From: Caballeronia cordobensis
Lineage (GTDB): Bacteria; Pseudomonadota; Gammaproteobacteria; Burkholderiales; Burkholderiaceae
Length of the DNA: 64,000 nucleotides
Direction: 5' to 3'
NCBI RefSeq assembly: GCF_001544575.2
Contig: NZ_FCNY02000021.1
Coordinates: forward strand, 1-64,000
A program made the translations under genes and the position numbers. Below the pieces are notes generated by a model. It worked only from the letters and a program-made list of their open reading frames with translations. It made no database searches and was not told the DNA's origin. Positions 1-8,214 of the stretch are shown here, piece after piece; within the stretch, counting starts at the first letter, position 1, and each line of letters opens with the position of its first letter.

Positions 1-2
1 TA

Positions 3-35
3 GGCGTCGGTTTCTTGAGCATGGCGCTCATTTAA
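3..35 (+). CDS. C-terminal end of an upstream gene (partial)
   Basis: The frame starting at base 3 reads GVGFLSMALI and then a TAA stop. A strong terminator hairpin begins two bases after the stop, which is what the end of a real gene looks like. Only the last ten residues are visible. They are hydrophobic, as in a membrane protein tail, but the family cannot be told. Confidence 0.4.
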   Translation, partial: GVGFLSMALI

Positions 36-36
36 C

Positions 37-68
37 GACAAAGCCCTGGCAAGAGCCAGGGCTTTGTC
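37..68. terminator. Intrinsic bidirectional terminator
   Basis: A perfect 14-bp stem (GACAAAGCCCTGGC, loop AAGA). The A-rich left arm and T-rich right arm let it work in both directions. It lies between the upstream plus-strand gene end and the minus-strand MFS gene, so it probably serves both. Confidence 0.85.
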
Positions 69-77
69 AGCAGTCTG

Positions 78-100
78 GGCGCCTTCATGACGAAGGCGCC
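78..100. terminator. Second hairpin after the MFS gene
   Basis: Stem GGCGCCTTC / GAAGGCGCC with a 5-base loop, 23 bases past the MFS stop codon on the minus strand. There is no clear T tract, so it may be a secondary terminator or an RNA 3' end stabiliser. Confidence 0.45.
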
Positions 101-123
101 GCCCATGCTGCGAGAATCGATGC

Positions 124-1479
124 TCAGGGATGTTTTTCAGCGTGTTCGCGCAGCGTATTGGCCGGCACGCCGATCAGCACGGCGAGGCCGCCGAGCATCA
201 CGATCGCGGCGATCGCGGACAGACCGATCGCGAGACTGCCGGTCATCGTCTTGATCCAGCCGAGCGCAATCGGCCCGCAGAACGCGCCCACCTGCCCCAG
301 ACTGCTGATCGCGCCGATGCCCGCGGCCGCGGCATCATCGGAGAGATAGGCAGGTGGAATCGACCAGATGATCGCGGCCGCCCCAAAGTACGAGATGGAG
401 ATCATGCCGAGGCAGATGATGGCCGCCGCCGTGTTGCCCGACAGCACGGGCAGCAGAAAGCCGCCCAGCGCGCCCACCGCCGTGCACAGGAAGAAGTGCC
501 AGCGCCGCTCCAGCGTCACGTCGGAACTGCGCGCCACAGCGAACATGCCGAGCGCGCCGATGATGTACGGCAACGCCGAAAGCAAGCCGACGTTGAGCAC
601 ATCCGACACACCCGCCTGACGGATGATGGTGGGCGTCCAGTAGTTGAGGATCGTGCCGCACAACGGCACCGTGCCCCAGCCCGCCGCAAGGATATACACG
701 CGCGGATCTTTCAGCGCCACCAGCAACTGATGACGCGTGTGCTTCGCGGGCTTCTTTTCGGCGCGGTCGGCGGCGAGCGCATCGAGGATGATTTTCTTCT
801 GCTCGTCATCGAGCCAGCGCGCATCTTGCGGACGATCGACGAGATAGAAGAACGCGACGATGCCCATCAGCAGCGCGGGCAGGCCTTCGAGGAAAAACAG
901 CCATTGCCAGTTTTTGTAGCCGAGCACATCGACGAAGTTATGCAGGATCCAGCCCGACAAGGGCCCGCCGATGATGCCCGCCGCGGCGATCGCCAGCAAA
1001 AAGCGCGACGTGATGCGCGCGCGCCGCGCGCCGGGGTACCAGTACGTCAGATACAGGATGATGCCCGGCCAGAAACCCGCCTCGGCCGCGCCGAGCAGAA
1101 TCCGCGCGACGTAGAACTGCATCGGCGTGGTCATGAACGCCATCGCGGTGGAAATGCCGCCCCACAGAATCATGATGCGCGAGACGGTCAGGCGCGCGCC
1201 GATCTTCTTGAGCCACAGCGTGCTCGGCACTTCCAGCGAGATATAGCCGATAAAGAACAGGCTCACGCCGAGACCGTAGGCCGCATCGGACAAGCCGAGG
1301 TCCTGCTTCAGATGCAACTGCGCGAAGCTGACGTTCACGCGGTCCAGATAGTTCAGCACCCAGCAGACGAAGATGAACGACATCAATCGCCAGGTGACCT
1401 TGTGATAGGTGGCCTCGACGCGCGCGTCCGCCGCGTCCGATTCCGACATGAATTGCGTGACTGTGGATTTGGCCACCAA
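124..1479 (-). CDS. MFS transporter, anion:cation symporter (ACS) family
   Basis: A 451-residue inner-membrane permease with the length and 12-helix pattern usual for the ACS group (phthalate, tartrate, 4-hydroxyphenylacetate, glucarate permeases). The N-terminal helix contains the group's [11 protein letters not shown] motif. The loop between helices 2 and 3 reads [10 protein letters not shown], and [21 protein letters not shown] matches the helix 4-5 signature. It probably imports an organic acid anion with protons. A MarR regulator is transcribed divergently 233 bp away and is the likely controller. The substrate cannot be deduced from the sequence. Confidence 0.9.
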   Translation of the reverse strand: MVAKSTVTQFMSESDAADARVEATYHKVTWRLMSFIFVCWVLNYLDRVNVSFAQLHLKQDLGLSDAAYGLGVSLFFIGYISLEVPSTLWLKKIGARLTVSRIMILWGGISTAMAFMTTPMQFYVARILLGAAEAGFWPGIILYLTYWYPGARRARITSRFLLAIAAAGIIGGPLSGWILHNFVDVLGYKNWQWLFFLEGLPALLMGIVAFFYLVDRPQDARWLDDEQKKIILDALAADRAEKKPAKHTRHQLLVALKDPRVYILAAGWGTVPLCGTILNYWTPTIIRQAGVSDVLNVGLLSALPYIIGALGMFAVARSSDVTLERRWHFFLCTAVGALGGFLLPVLSGNTAAAIICLGMISISYFGAAAIIWSIPPAYLSDDAAAAGIGAISSLGQVGAFCGPIALGWIKTMTGSLAIGLSAIAAIVMLGGLAVLIGVPANTLREHAEKHP

Positions 1480-1712
1480 ACGTCTCCGATTCCCGTGCTC
1501 ATGAGGACGATGCGCCGGCGCATGCGGCGTTCACCGCCTCGTCCGGGCATCTGCGATTTTTATTCGATATCTAATCATAATGGTAAGGAGACGGCTGGAT
1601 GCGAACAAGTTCGGGTTTGCACGGAGAGACCTGTCCGATCTCCGGACAGCAGGACGATTGACCCACCGGCTATCATGTCGGGGAAAGAACCGCTCTACGA
1701 AAAGACACTGTC
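1480..1712. promoter_or_regulatory. Divergent promoter region between MFS and marR genes
   Basis: This 233-bp intergenic stretch separates two outward-facing genes. It holds an AT-rich island near 1558-1582 (around ATATCTAATCATAATGG) in otherwise GC-rich DNA, a plausible promoter or operator zone. No perfect palindrome was found, so no operator is assigned. Confidence 0.4.
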
Positions 1713-2300
1713 ATGACACGAAAGAAGACTGTAGAAGGCGCGCCGCCGGAAACCGCGGAGATGCTGCGCCACTGGCACGAATCCGTGCCGAACGACCGCC
1801 TGGCGCACCTCGTCAAGGACGCCACGCGCTCGATGGTGCGCGCATTGCAGATGCGGCTGGCAGAGCACTCGGTGTCGTTCGGACACTGGACTTTCCTGCG
1901 TATCCTGTGGGAAACCGACGGCCTCACGCAGCGCGAACTCAGCGAGCAGGCGGGCGTTATGGCGCCTACGACCTTCGCCGCCGTGACCGCGATGGAAAAG
2001 CTCGGGCTGGTCGAGCGTCAGCAGCGTCCCGAGAACAAGAAGAACACGCATGTGTTTCTGACGGCCGAGGGCCGCGCGCTGAAGGACAAGCTCGTGCCGC
2101 TGGCCGAGGAAGTCAACGAGATCAGCGTGACGGGCCTGAGCGAGCGCGATATCAAGGTCGCGCGCAAAGTTCTCCTGACGATCATCGAAAATCTGGCGGA
2201 CGACGAGTCCGGATCGACGAACCCCATGCGACGCGTCTTGTCGACACGCGAACTGGGCAAGCTGATCGCCGAGCGCGGCGAGAGTCTGGAGGATGTCTGA
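1713..2300 (+). CDS. MarR family transcriptional regulator
   Basis: 195 residues with a central winged helix-turn-helix. GLTQRELSEQAGVMAPTTF is the recognition region, followed by the wing around VERQQRPENKKNTHVFLT, a MarR hallmark (the D/N-x-R-x-x-x-V/F-x-L-T pattern). The N-terminal 40 residues are an extension found in the larger MarR proteins. It is divergent from the ACS-family transporter and probably represses it until an aromatic or organic-acid ligand binds. A terminator-like hairpin follows the stop. Confidence 0.9.
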   Translation: MTRKKTVEGAPPETAEMLRHWHESVPNDRLAHLVKDATRSMVRALQMRLAEHSVSFGHWTFLRILWETDGLTQRELSEQAGVMAPTTFAAVTAMEKLGLVERQQRPENKKNTHVFLTAEGRALKDKLVPLAEEVNEISVTGLSERDIKVARKVLLTIIENLADDESGSTNPMRRVLSTRELGKLIAERGESLEDV

Positions 2301-2328
2301 GGGGTTGCCCTCGGGACGTCGAGCCTAC

Positions 2329-2347
2329 GAGCCGTCGCAGTGACGGC
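2329..2347 (+). terminator. Terminator-like hairpin after marR
   Basis: Stem AGCCGTC / GACGGCT with loop GCAGT, about 30 bases past the marR stop. It is followed by TCCCGGTTTGC rather than a clean T tract, so its efficiency is uncertain. Confidence 0.45.
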
Positions 2348-2432
2348 TTCCCGGTTTGCTCGCCCGCCGACGGCAGCGGAATGAACGACAGCGATCCCGC
2401 TCGCCGGTCACAGCTTCTCAAGAAGTCGCCGC

Positions 2433-3557
2433 TTACCTGACATAAGGAACGGGCAAGCCGTTTCGAATGACATACACGGTTGTCGGCGCGCCCTTCAGAT
2501 TCCCTTCGGCATCGAAGGAATACGTGCCGGCTATCCCCTTGTATTCTTCCTTCGCCAGTTGCGCGATCAACTTGCTTTTGTCGGTCGTCGTCGCCGCTTT
2601 CGACATGGCGTCGGCCAACATCTTCACGCCATCGTAGTAGTTGACCGCATAGACTTGCATGTCGATGTGATAAGTGTCTTTGTACTTCTTGATGAATGCT
2701 CTGCCTTCCTCGGTCCGGTCCAGAGCGGTGCCACCCTGGGAACAGTAGACAATCGAGGCCGCATCGCCTGCCACTCTTCCCATGTCGGCTGTACAGATGG
2801 CGTCCCCTCCCAGCAGCTTCGCTTTCAGGCCGCGCTGCCGCATCTGTTTGACCATCGGCGCAGCTTGAGATGCGTAGCCGCCGAAGAAAATGACATCGGG
2901 ATTCTTCGCTTTCAGCGCCGTGAGGACGCCAAGGAAATCGGTCGCCTGACCGTTGGTGAACTGCTTGTCGATGATTTCCAGGCCGTTCGCCTTGGCCGAT
3001 TCCTCGAACTGTTCCGCGATGCCCTGTCCATAGGCAGAACGGTCGTCGATGATCGCAACCGTTTTGGCCTTCAACTCCTTCGCTGCAAAGTCTCCCATCG
3101 TTCCGCCGAGCTGGGCGTCGCTGGCGCCGATCCGGAAAATGTTCTTGAAGCCTTGCTTGGTAATCGCGGGGTTCGAAGCGACAGGCAGGAGCGGAACCCC
3201 TGCATTGTTATAGACGCGCGACGCAGGAATCGCCACGCCCGAGTTGTACGGCCCCAAGACAGCGACGACATTGCGATCAACGAGAATCTGTGCAATCTGA
3301 ACGCCGGTTTTTGGATCGGCCTGGTCATCTTGCGACTCCAGTTTGAAAGTGACCTTCTTGCCCGCTACCAGCACGCCTTGCTTATTGAGTTCGTCGACAG
3401 CCATTCGCGCGCCGTTTTCATTGTCCTTGCCGTTCGCCGCTTGTGGTCCCGTCAGCGGGGCCGAGTGTCCGATCACGACGACTTCCTGTGCCATTGCCGG
3501 CAGCGTCAGCGTGACCGCTGCGCAGGCTGTCACGCCAAGCGAGATCAATTTATTCAT
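2433..3557 (-). CDS. Branched-chain amino acid-type ABC substrate-binding protein (LivJ/LivK family)
   Basis: 374 residues. The first 23 form a signal peptide ending AMA before QEVVVIGHSAPLTGPQAANG, so the mature protein is periplasmic. The opening strand, the AVLGPYNSG segment and the GASDAQLGG hinge are typical of type I periplasmic binding proteins (Peripla_BP_6). No Liv permease or ATPase gene is nearby, so it must share a transporter encoded elsewhere or act as a sensor. It is the last gene of a minus-strand series with a cupin, an FAD amine oxidoreductase and PucR, which suggests an amine or amino acid ligand. Confidence 0.9.
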   Translation of the reverse strand: MNKLISLGVTACAAVTLTLPAMAQEVVVIGHSAPLTGPQAANGKDNENGARMAVDELNKQGVLVAGKKVTFKLESQDDQADPKTGVQIAQILVDRNVVAVLGPYNSGVAIPASRVYNNAGVPLLPVASNPAITKQGFKNIFRIGASDAQLGGTMGDFAAKELKAKTVAIIDDRSAYGQGIAEQFEESAKANGLEIIDKQFTNGQATDFLGVLTALKAKNPDVIFFGGYASQAAPMVKQMRQRGLKAKLLGGDAICTADMGRVAGDAASIVYCSQGGTALDRTEEGRAFIKKYKDTYHIDMQVYAVNYYDGVKMLADAMSKAATTTDKSKLIAQLAKEEYKGIAGTYSFDAEGNLKGAPTTVYVIRNGLPVPYVR

Positions 3558-3625
3558 GCTTCGTCTCCAGACAACAGGTCGGTGTTATAGATGCTATGCC
3601 GTCTGTGCCGACGGCGTGCATCGCG

Positions 3626-3976
3626 TTAATAAATAGCGTAGATCTTGCGAACGGGCTCGAGTACATCCCAGCGCCCCGTCCATCCGGGCGGCAAGACGAC
3701 GAGGTCCCCACCGGTGATCTCCGTCACGTCACCCGTCGAGTCGTCGGTAAGCCTGGCGCGCCCGGAAATGATGTACGTGAATTCGGTGTCCGGTCGATTG
3801 ATCACTGGCCACCCGCCTGGCTGACATTCCCAGATACCCAGATTGCCAATCGCCTCGGGCGCAACAGACTGGACGGCAATCTGGGGATCGCCGCTATCGG
3901 CCCCGGCTCGCTGGCCGGCTGAGGCGAGTCGAGCCGAAGCAATATCGGCGGCTTTGACGATGGTGAACTTCGCCAT
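3626..3976 (-). CDS. Small cupin-domain protein
   Basis: 116 residues forming one cupin_3-type barrel. The core runs through GIWECQPGGWPV, then EFTYIISGRARL and GGDLVVLPPGWTG. This cupin class commonly accompanies FAD-dependent amine oxidoreductases of the PuuB/OrdL type. Its role is usually unknown, but a small-molecule binding or isomerase role is likely. The start codon lies 14 bases after the upstream oxidoreductase stop, so the two are probably co-transcribed. Confidence 0.85.
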   Translation of the reverse strand: MAKFTIVKAADIASARLASAGQRAGADSGDPQIAVQSVAPEAIGNLGIWECQPGGWPVINRPDTEFTYIISGRARLTDDSTGDVTEITGGDLVVLPPGWTGRWDVLEPVRKIYAIY

Positions 3977-3990
3977 GTATCACTCCTTTT

Positions 3991-5394
3991 TCAATGAGCA
4001 CCCGTCAGCTTTTCGAGAACCCGTGCTGTACGAGAGGGTTGGTTGGTTACACGTTCTTCGAAATCACTGAAGCCCGCCGCCGTGAGACCGCCATTGATGC
4101 CAATCCAGCGAAAAGGCTCCGGCTCCCAGGCCGGCGAGCGATGATTCACGACAGGCAACTGGTTGATCGCTTCTTCGCGATCGAGAATCAGATTGCGCAG
4201 GATGCGGCCTGCGAGGTTACTCGTGGCGACGCCATCGCCGACGTAGTTTCCCGCCCAGGCAATGCGCGCGTCTTTGTCCATGCTCACGGTCGGGCACCAG
4301 TCCCGTGACACCCCCAACGCGCCGCCCCAGCGATGCGTGATGCGGGCATCGGCCAGATGGGGAAAGAAGTCGAGCATCGCGGCGTGGATGTTGGCATGCA
4401 CCTTGTCGACCCGTTCATCCTCGGGTGCGATTCGGGAGCCGAAGCGGTAAGGCGCACCGCGACCGCCAAACACCAGTCGGCCTTCCGCCGTCACCTGTCC
4501 GTACACCCTGAGGTGACGCATGTCATTGAAAGCCAGGCGATGATCGAGCTTCAGCCGCTGGCGAAGCGCCTGCGGCAGTGGCTCTGTCGCCAGCACCAGG
4601 GAATAAAGCGGAATGACGGAACGGCTGTTCGAGGGCACCTGGCAGGAAAATGCCTCGGTGGCACGCACCACCGTCCTTGCCTTGACGCCGCCGTGTGCCG
4701 TGCTCACCCGTCCGGGCGCGATGTGGAGAGCGGCCGTCTTCTCGAAGATTCGCGCGCCCATCGCTTCGACAACGGACGCCAGTCCACGCACGAGCATGCC
4801 GGGATGAATCAGCGCGCAGTGCTCGGTGTAAAGGCCGCCCAGCACGCGCTCGGCGCCGATCCGCATCGAGGCTTCGTTCGCATCGAGCGCGCGCCATTGA
4901 TCCGGCAATCCAAAGCGAACCGACGCATCGACCGACGCTCGTATTCGATCGAACTGCGGCTGGCTGCGTGCAAGGGAAAGAAAACCTTGCTTCGCATAAT
5001 CTGCGTCGATGCATTCGAGATCGAGCACGCGCCCGATTTCGTTCACGGTCTCGTTCATCGCTGCCTGCAGATGCAATGCCGCGGCGTGCGAATACATGTG
5101 CGCCACGCGTTCGAGCGAGATCGGAAATATCGCCGACGCCCAGCCGCCGTTGCGGCCCGACGCGCCGAAGCCAACCGTTTCCCGTTCCAGCAGAACGACG
5201 TTTAGCGATGGCTGATCCTTCAGCAGATAGTAGGCAGTCCATAACCCCGTAAAACCCGCGCCGACGATGACGACATCGGCTTGCTCTTCCCGGGCCAGCG
5301 TTTCCCGCGCGGGCGCATCTTCATGCCACAGCGGGCGGTTCGGAAGTTGCGTCAGTTGTTTCAGCCGCGGATCGAGTTCCGTCCGGACAGGCAT
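3991..5394 (-). CDS. FAD-dependent amine oxidoreductase (gamma-glutamylputrescine oxidase-like)
   Basis: 467 residues of the DAO fold. The N-terminal FAD site is VVIVGAGFTGLWTAYYL, followed by the GASGRNGGW signature shared with PuuB/OrdL enzymes. The C-terminal region holds the second flavin contact WAGNYVGDGVATSNLAGR. Members oxidise primary or secondary amines to aldehyde and ammonia with H2O2. An AGGAGA ribosome site lies 8 bases before the ATG. It is followed directly by the cupin and binding-protein genes and preceded by pucR, so PucR is the likely regulator. The exact amine is not known. Confidence 0.88.
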   Translation of the reverse strand: MPVRTELDPRLKQLTQLPNRPLWHEDAPARETLAREEQADVVIVGAGFTGLWTAYYLLKDQPSLNVVLLERETVGFGASGRNGGWASAIFPISLERVAHMYSHAAALHLQAAMNETVNEIGRVLDLECIDADYAKQGFLSLARSQPQFDRIRASVDASVRFGLPDQWRALDANEASMRIGAERVLGGLYTEHCALIHPGMLVRGLASVVEAMGARIFEKTAALHIAPGRVSTAHGGVKARTVVRATEAFSCQVPSNSRSVIPLYSLVLATEPLPQALRQRLKLDHRLAFNDMRHLRVYGQVTAEGRLVFGGRGAPYRFGSRIAPEDERVDKVHANIHAAMLDFFPHLADARITHRWGGALGVSRDWCPTVSMDKDARIAWAGNYVGDGVATSNLAGRILRNLILDREEAINQLPVVNHRSPAWEPEPFRWIGINGGLTAAGFSDFEERVTNQPSRTARVLEKLTGAH

Positions 5395-5448
5395 AGGGTT
5401 GTCTCCTGGAAACGAATTTGTCTTTTGTGACCTCCATTAAAAGCAATA

Positions 5449-5503
5449 CGAGCCGGCAAAACCATGCGCAAAATTTCGGCTCGAAGAACAGCTTTTGTAC
5501 AAA
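5449..5503. promoter_or_regulatory. Dyad symmetries upstream of the amine oxidoreductase
   Basis: Two symmetric elements lie between the pucR stop and the oxidoreductase start. One is CGAGCCG (5449-5455) paired with CGGCTCG (5477-5483); the other is a perfect 10-bp palindrome, TTTGTACAAA (5494-5503). They sit 55-110 bases before the oxidoreductase start, where a PucR or other operator would be expected. Binding is inferred. Confidence 0.4.
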
Positions 5504-5510
5504 TGTATGA

Positions 5511-6980
5511 CTATCGGTCCTGTGTTCTCGATAGATCGTCGGAGAACAGATTCGCAGCCTTTCCAGCCTGAATGGCGAGCCACAACCGAGTGATGCCGTC
5601 GGTGGTAGTCGGTTTGACGCCGCTCAACTGCTCGATTTGTCTCAGCCGATAGACAAGGGTTTGACGATGAATCGCCAGGTCGAAGGCGGTGGATTTCCAG
5701 TTGCCATCGTTCCCGAGAAAGGTCGTGAGCGTCGTGAGCAGCGCGGTACCGTGGACGCGGTCGTACTCGATCACAGGACCGAGATAGCGGCCCACCAACG
5801 CGCTCGCCTCGGCGAGTGACCTCGGCATCGTGACATAGCCGGTTTCGATTTCTCCGTAGCGTACGAGGCCCGCTCCGACTTCACGTGCCTGTGCCAGTGC
5901 GAGGCGTGCCTGTCGCACGCTTTCGCGAAAGCCGGCCGTCTCCGTGACGGGCCCGCTTATGCCGATCACGGTGCCCTTGCCCAGATCGGACCGCAGGCTT
6001 TCGATCGTGTCGGCGTCGTCCGGAGCCAGCACGAGCAGCACGTCGCCTTCCAGCAGCAACGGCCGGCGGGCCTGCAAGGCCGGCGCATGGTGGATCTCCG
6101 CGACGCTCCACGGCCCTTGTTTTCCCGGAGAGACCGCGAGCACGACGAGCGTGCCCGTCAACCCGCGCCGCTCCAGGATTGGACGAAACGAAAACTCGGC
6201 CTCGCCCCGCAACAGGCTGCGCAAGAGCGCGGCGCCTTCCATGCGGAGGTCGTCGCGATCGATCATCATGCGTTCGAGTTCGATCTCGAGCAGGCCGAGC
6301 AGAGAGCGCACTAGCAGCGGATCTTGCAAAGCGTCCGCGTCTCGGCGAGAGATGACCAGATTCGCCCTCGCTCGCCCGCCGATAGCGACGCGTTCCTCGA
6401 AGACAGGGCTGAGCTCATCAGACGAAAGCGACGCGCACGACGAAACGATGATCCAGCCGCTGCCCGCATCTTCGATCGCGAGACCGAGTCTCAACCGATC
6501 CGAAAGAACGGTCAGTCGTCCGGCCATGTCCGGCACTTCGCGCAGAGCGGTCGCATAAGTCTCGAACAGTTGTTCGCTGGCTCTGAAACGGTCGCGCTGG
6601 GCCTGAAGCACGCTTTCGATCACGTGTCTCGACAACTGAACGAATTCGAGTTCGAAGCTCGCCGCGAGTACCGGGAACATGAGACGGTCGGCCGCCTCCA
6701 GCATCTCGCGCGACACTTCCGGCGCATCGACCTGACGTGCAACGACCAACGCGCTGGCATTGCTCTGCGCCAGCTTCTCGAGCCAGGCAACCTGGTCCGA
6801 CGCGTTGCGCGGCAAGCCCACGCCCGTCGTCATGACCAGATTGCCGGCGGCGATCCATCTCCAGGGGTCGGGAAGATCAACGGTATGCGCCCAGTTGATC
6901 GTCCGCATCAGTCCGGACGAGCCGCCAAGCACCGCCAGTTTCAGAGATTCGGTATCGAGCAACGCCTGCACGGTGATCAT
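5511..6980 (-). CDS. PucR family transcriptional regulator
   Basis: 489 residues. The N-terminal PucR sensory domain (about residues 5-120) contains the typical DPWRWIAAGNLVMTTGVGL stretch. A middle GGDEF-like linker region follows. The C-terminal HTH_30 domain reads AFDLAIHRQTLVYRLRQIEQL, a PucR hallmark. PucR proteins activate purine, amine or polyamine catabolic genes in response to a ligand. This gene lies immediately upstream of, and on the same strand as, the amine oxidoreductase set, which fits local control. Confidence 0.9.
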   Translation of the reverse strand: MITVQALLDTESLKLAVLGGSSGLMRTINWAHTVDLPDPWRWIAAGNLVMTTGVGLPRNASDQVAWLEKLAQSNASALVVARQVDAPEVSREMLEAADRLMFPVLAASFELEFVQLSRHVIESVLQAQRDRFRASEQLFETYATALREVPDMAGRLTVLSDRLRLGLAIEDAGSGWIIVSSCASLSSDELSPVFEERVAIGGRARANLVISRRDADALQDPLLVRSLLGLLEIELERMMIDRDDLRMEGAALLRSLLRGEAEFSFRPILERRGLTGTLVVLAVSPGKQGPWSVAEIHHAPALQARRPLLLEGDVLLVLAPDDADTIESLRSDLGKGTVIGISGPVTETAGFRESVRQARLALAQAREVGAGLVRYGEIETGYVTMPRSLAEASALVGRYLGPVIEYDRVHGTALLTTLTTFLGNDGNWKSTAFDLAIHRQTLVYRLRQIEQLSGVKPTTTDGITRLWLAIQAGKAANLFSDDLSRTQDR

Positions 6981-7053
6981 CGGTCGCGCTGGGTAGGGAG
7001 ATAGCGTGGATGGATGTGAACGACAAGCACGACATGGCCTTGCGGCTACTACG

Positions 7054-7821
7054 TCAAAGACACTTCAGCACGTCACCCGGCCGAACGAACCGATAGGACT
7101 CGGTAATCAGGCCATCTACTTTCAACTGTGCCCTTCGTTCCTCGGCCTGCTGTCTGATGTCGTCCGTGACGTTAACATTCAGCTCGGCTTGCCGCGGCGA
7201 AAAATCAGGATCGCCCTCTTTGACCGGAACCGCAGATTTGCTCATTTGAGCGACGCTCTGATCCGACAACTGAGTCGGTCTGATGACGCGTTGCACATCG
7301 CGCTCGCTGCGACGATTGTTGCTCCTGATCGTGAAGTCGTGATTTGCGATCCTGCCTGTAGGGCTGTACATCACCGAAGTGACCAAACGGTCCAACGCGC
7401 AGTCCTCTTCCTTTCTGCGATGTGTGATGTCGCGCCTGGGACGCTCGGGGATAGCCAAGCGCGTGATGCCGCGATCGTTGATCGCACCCAACACATCACG
7501 ATGATCCTCCAACACACACACCTCGCGGCGTGGCGGCCAAAAATCGAAATTGCCATGGCCGCCCCACCAATCGCCGACGTGGATCGCAAAAATCTCCGGA
7601 TAGATTCTGCGTTCGGTTCGCCGGACGGGCTTGGCGTCATAAAAACACATACAGGCCATTTGGATTAAATGGGTTGCACCCAGCAAGGCCAGCGGCTCGT
7701 ACACCACAATTCCAAAGCGGTCGTGCGGATTCCAGTCGGGAAAGACATCCCGTGCGGTTGCCGCCTTTCCGGCAACCTCGACTTCATAGAAGTCGGAACT
7801 CAATGCGTCGATCACATGCAT
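7054..7821 (-). CDS. Conserved-looking protein of unknown function in an electron-transfer operon
   Basis: 255 residues from the ATG at 7821, which has a GAGGAG ribosome site; a longer reading frame upstream overlaps the ferredoxin gene and is unlikely to be used. I do not recognise the family. It is soluble and rich in aromatic and acidic residues, with a striking core (EIFAIHVGDWWGGHGNFDFW) containing two His and several acidic or aromatic residues that could form a ligand or metal site. The C-terminal 60 residues are charged and probably helical. It starts 14 bases after the Rieske ferredoxin stop, so it is translationally linked to the ferredoxin and reductase genes and may be their partner. 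Confidence 0.75.
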   Translation of the reverse strand: MHVIDALSSDFYEVEVAGKAATARDVFPDWNPHDRFGIVVYEPLALLGATHLIQMACMCFYDAKPVRRTERRIYPEIFAIHVGDWWGGHGNFDFWPPRREVCVLEDHRDVLGAINDRGITRLAIPERPRRDITHRRKEEDCALDRLVTSVMYSPTGRIANHDFTIRSNNRRSERDVQRVIRPTQLSDQSVAQMSKSAVPVKEGDPDFSPRQAELNVNVTDDIRQQAEERRAQLKVDGLITESYRFVRPGDVLKCL

Positions 7822-7835
7822 GGCTGCTCCTCGGC

Positions 7836-8159
7836 TCAACTCAGATTGTGCGTTTGACACTGGACCTCGTCGCGCAGCACCCGAACCGGGTACGTCTGCA
7901 GCCCACACTCGGCGGGGCCTTCGAGCAGCGCTCCCGTTTCGATATCGAACCGCGCGCCATGGAGCGGACATTCGATTTCCTTGCCTTCCAGCCATCCGTC
8001 GGACAGCAAGGCATACGCATGGGGACACACGTTATCGGTCGCAAAGTAGCGGTCTTCGACCAAATAGATGGCAACCGCCTTGTTGCCTACCTCGGTGGCA
8101 AATGCGGTATCGGGTTTGAGATCGCTAACCCTGCATACGGTAGTCCAGTCTTCGTTCAT
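7836..8159 (-). CDS. Rieske [2Fe-2S] ferredoxin
   Basis: 107 residues of a stand-alone Rieske fold. The cluster ligands are visible as CPHA (C-x-H) and CPLHGARFD (C-x2-H), 16 residues apart. Such ferredoxins carry electrons from a flavin reductase to an oxygenase. The upstream gene on the same strand encodes a ferredoxin reductase and the downstream gene an unknown protein; no oxygenase alpha subunit is in this operon. The nearest oxygenase-like gene, at 13.9 kb, lacks its own Rieske motif. Confidence 0.93.
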   Translation of the reverse strand: MNEDWTTVCRVSDLKPDTAFATEVGNKAVAIYLVEDRYFATDNVCPHAYALLSDGWLEGKEIECPLHGARFDIETGALLEGPAECGLQTYPVRVLRDEVQCQTHNLS

Positions 8160-8214
8160 CGGAATGCATTCTCCTTAAGGTATGTCACGAGTTCGATATT
8201 CGCCTGCGACGCCG

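Noticed and set aside
130-1716. A 528-codon open frame antisense to the MFS gene
   Set aside because: Arg/Gln/His-rich composition typical of the shadow frame of a GC-rich gene; the minus-strand product is a clear transporter.
1580-2440. Long plus-strand frame overlapping marR
   Set aside because: Low-complexity Arg/Gly-rich translation; marR in the other frame has a clear family match and ribosome site.
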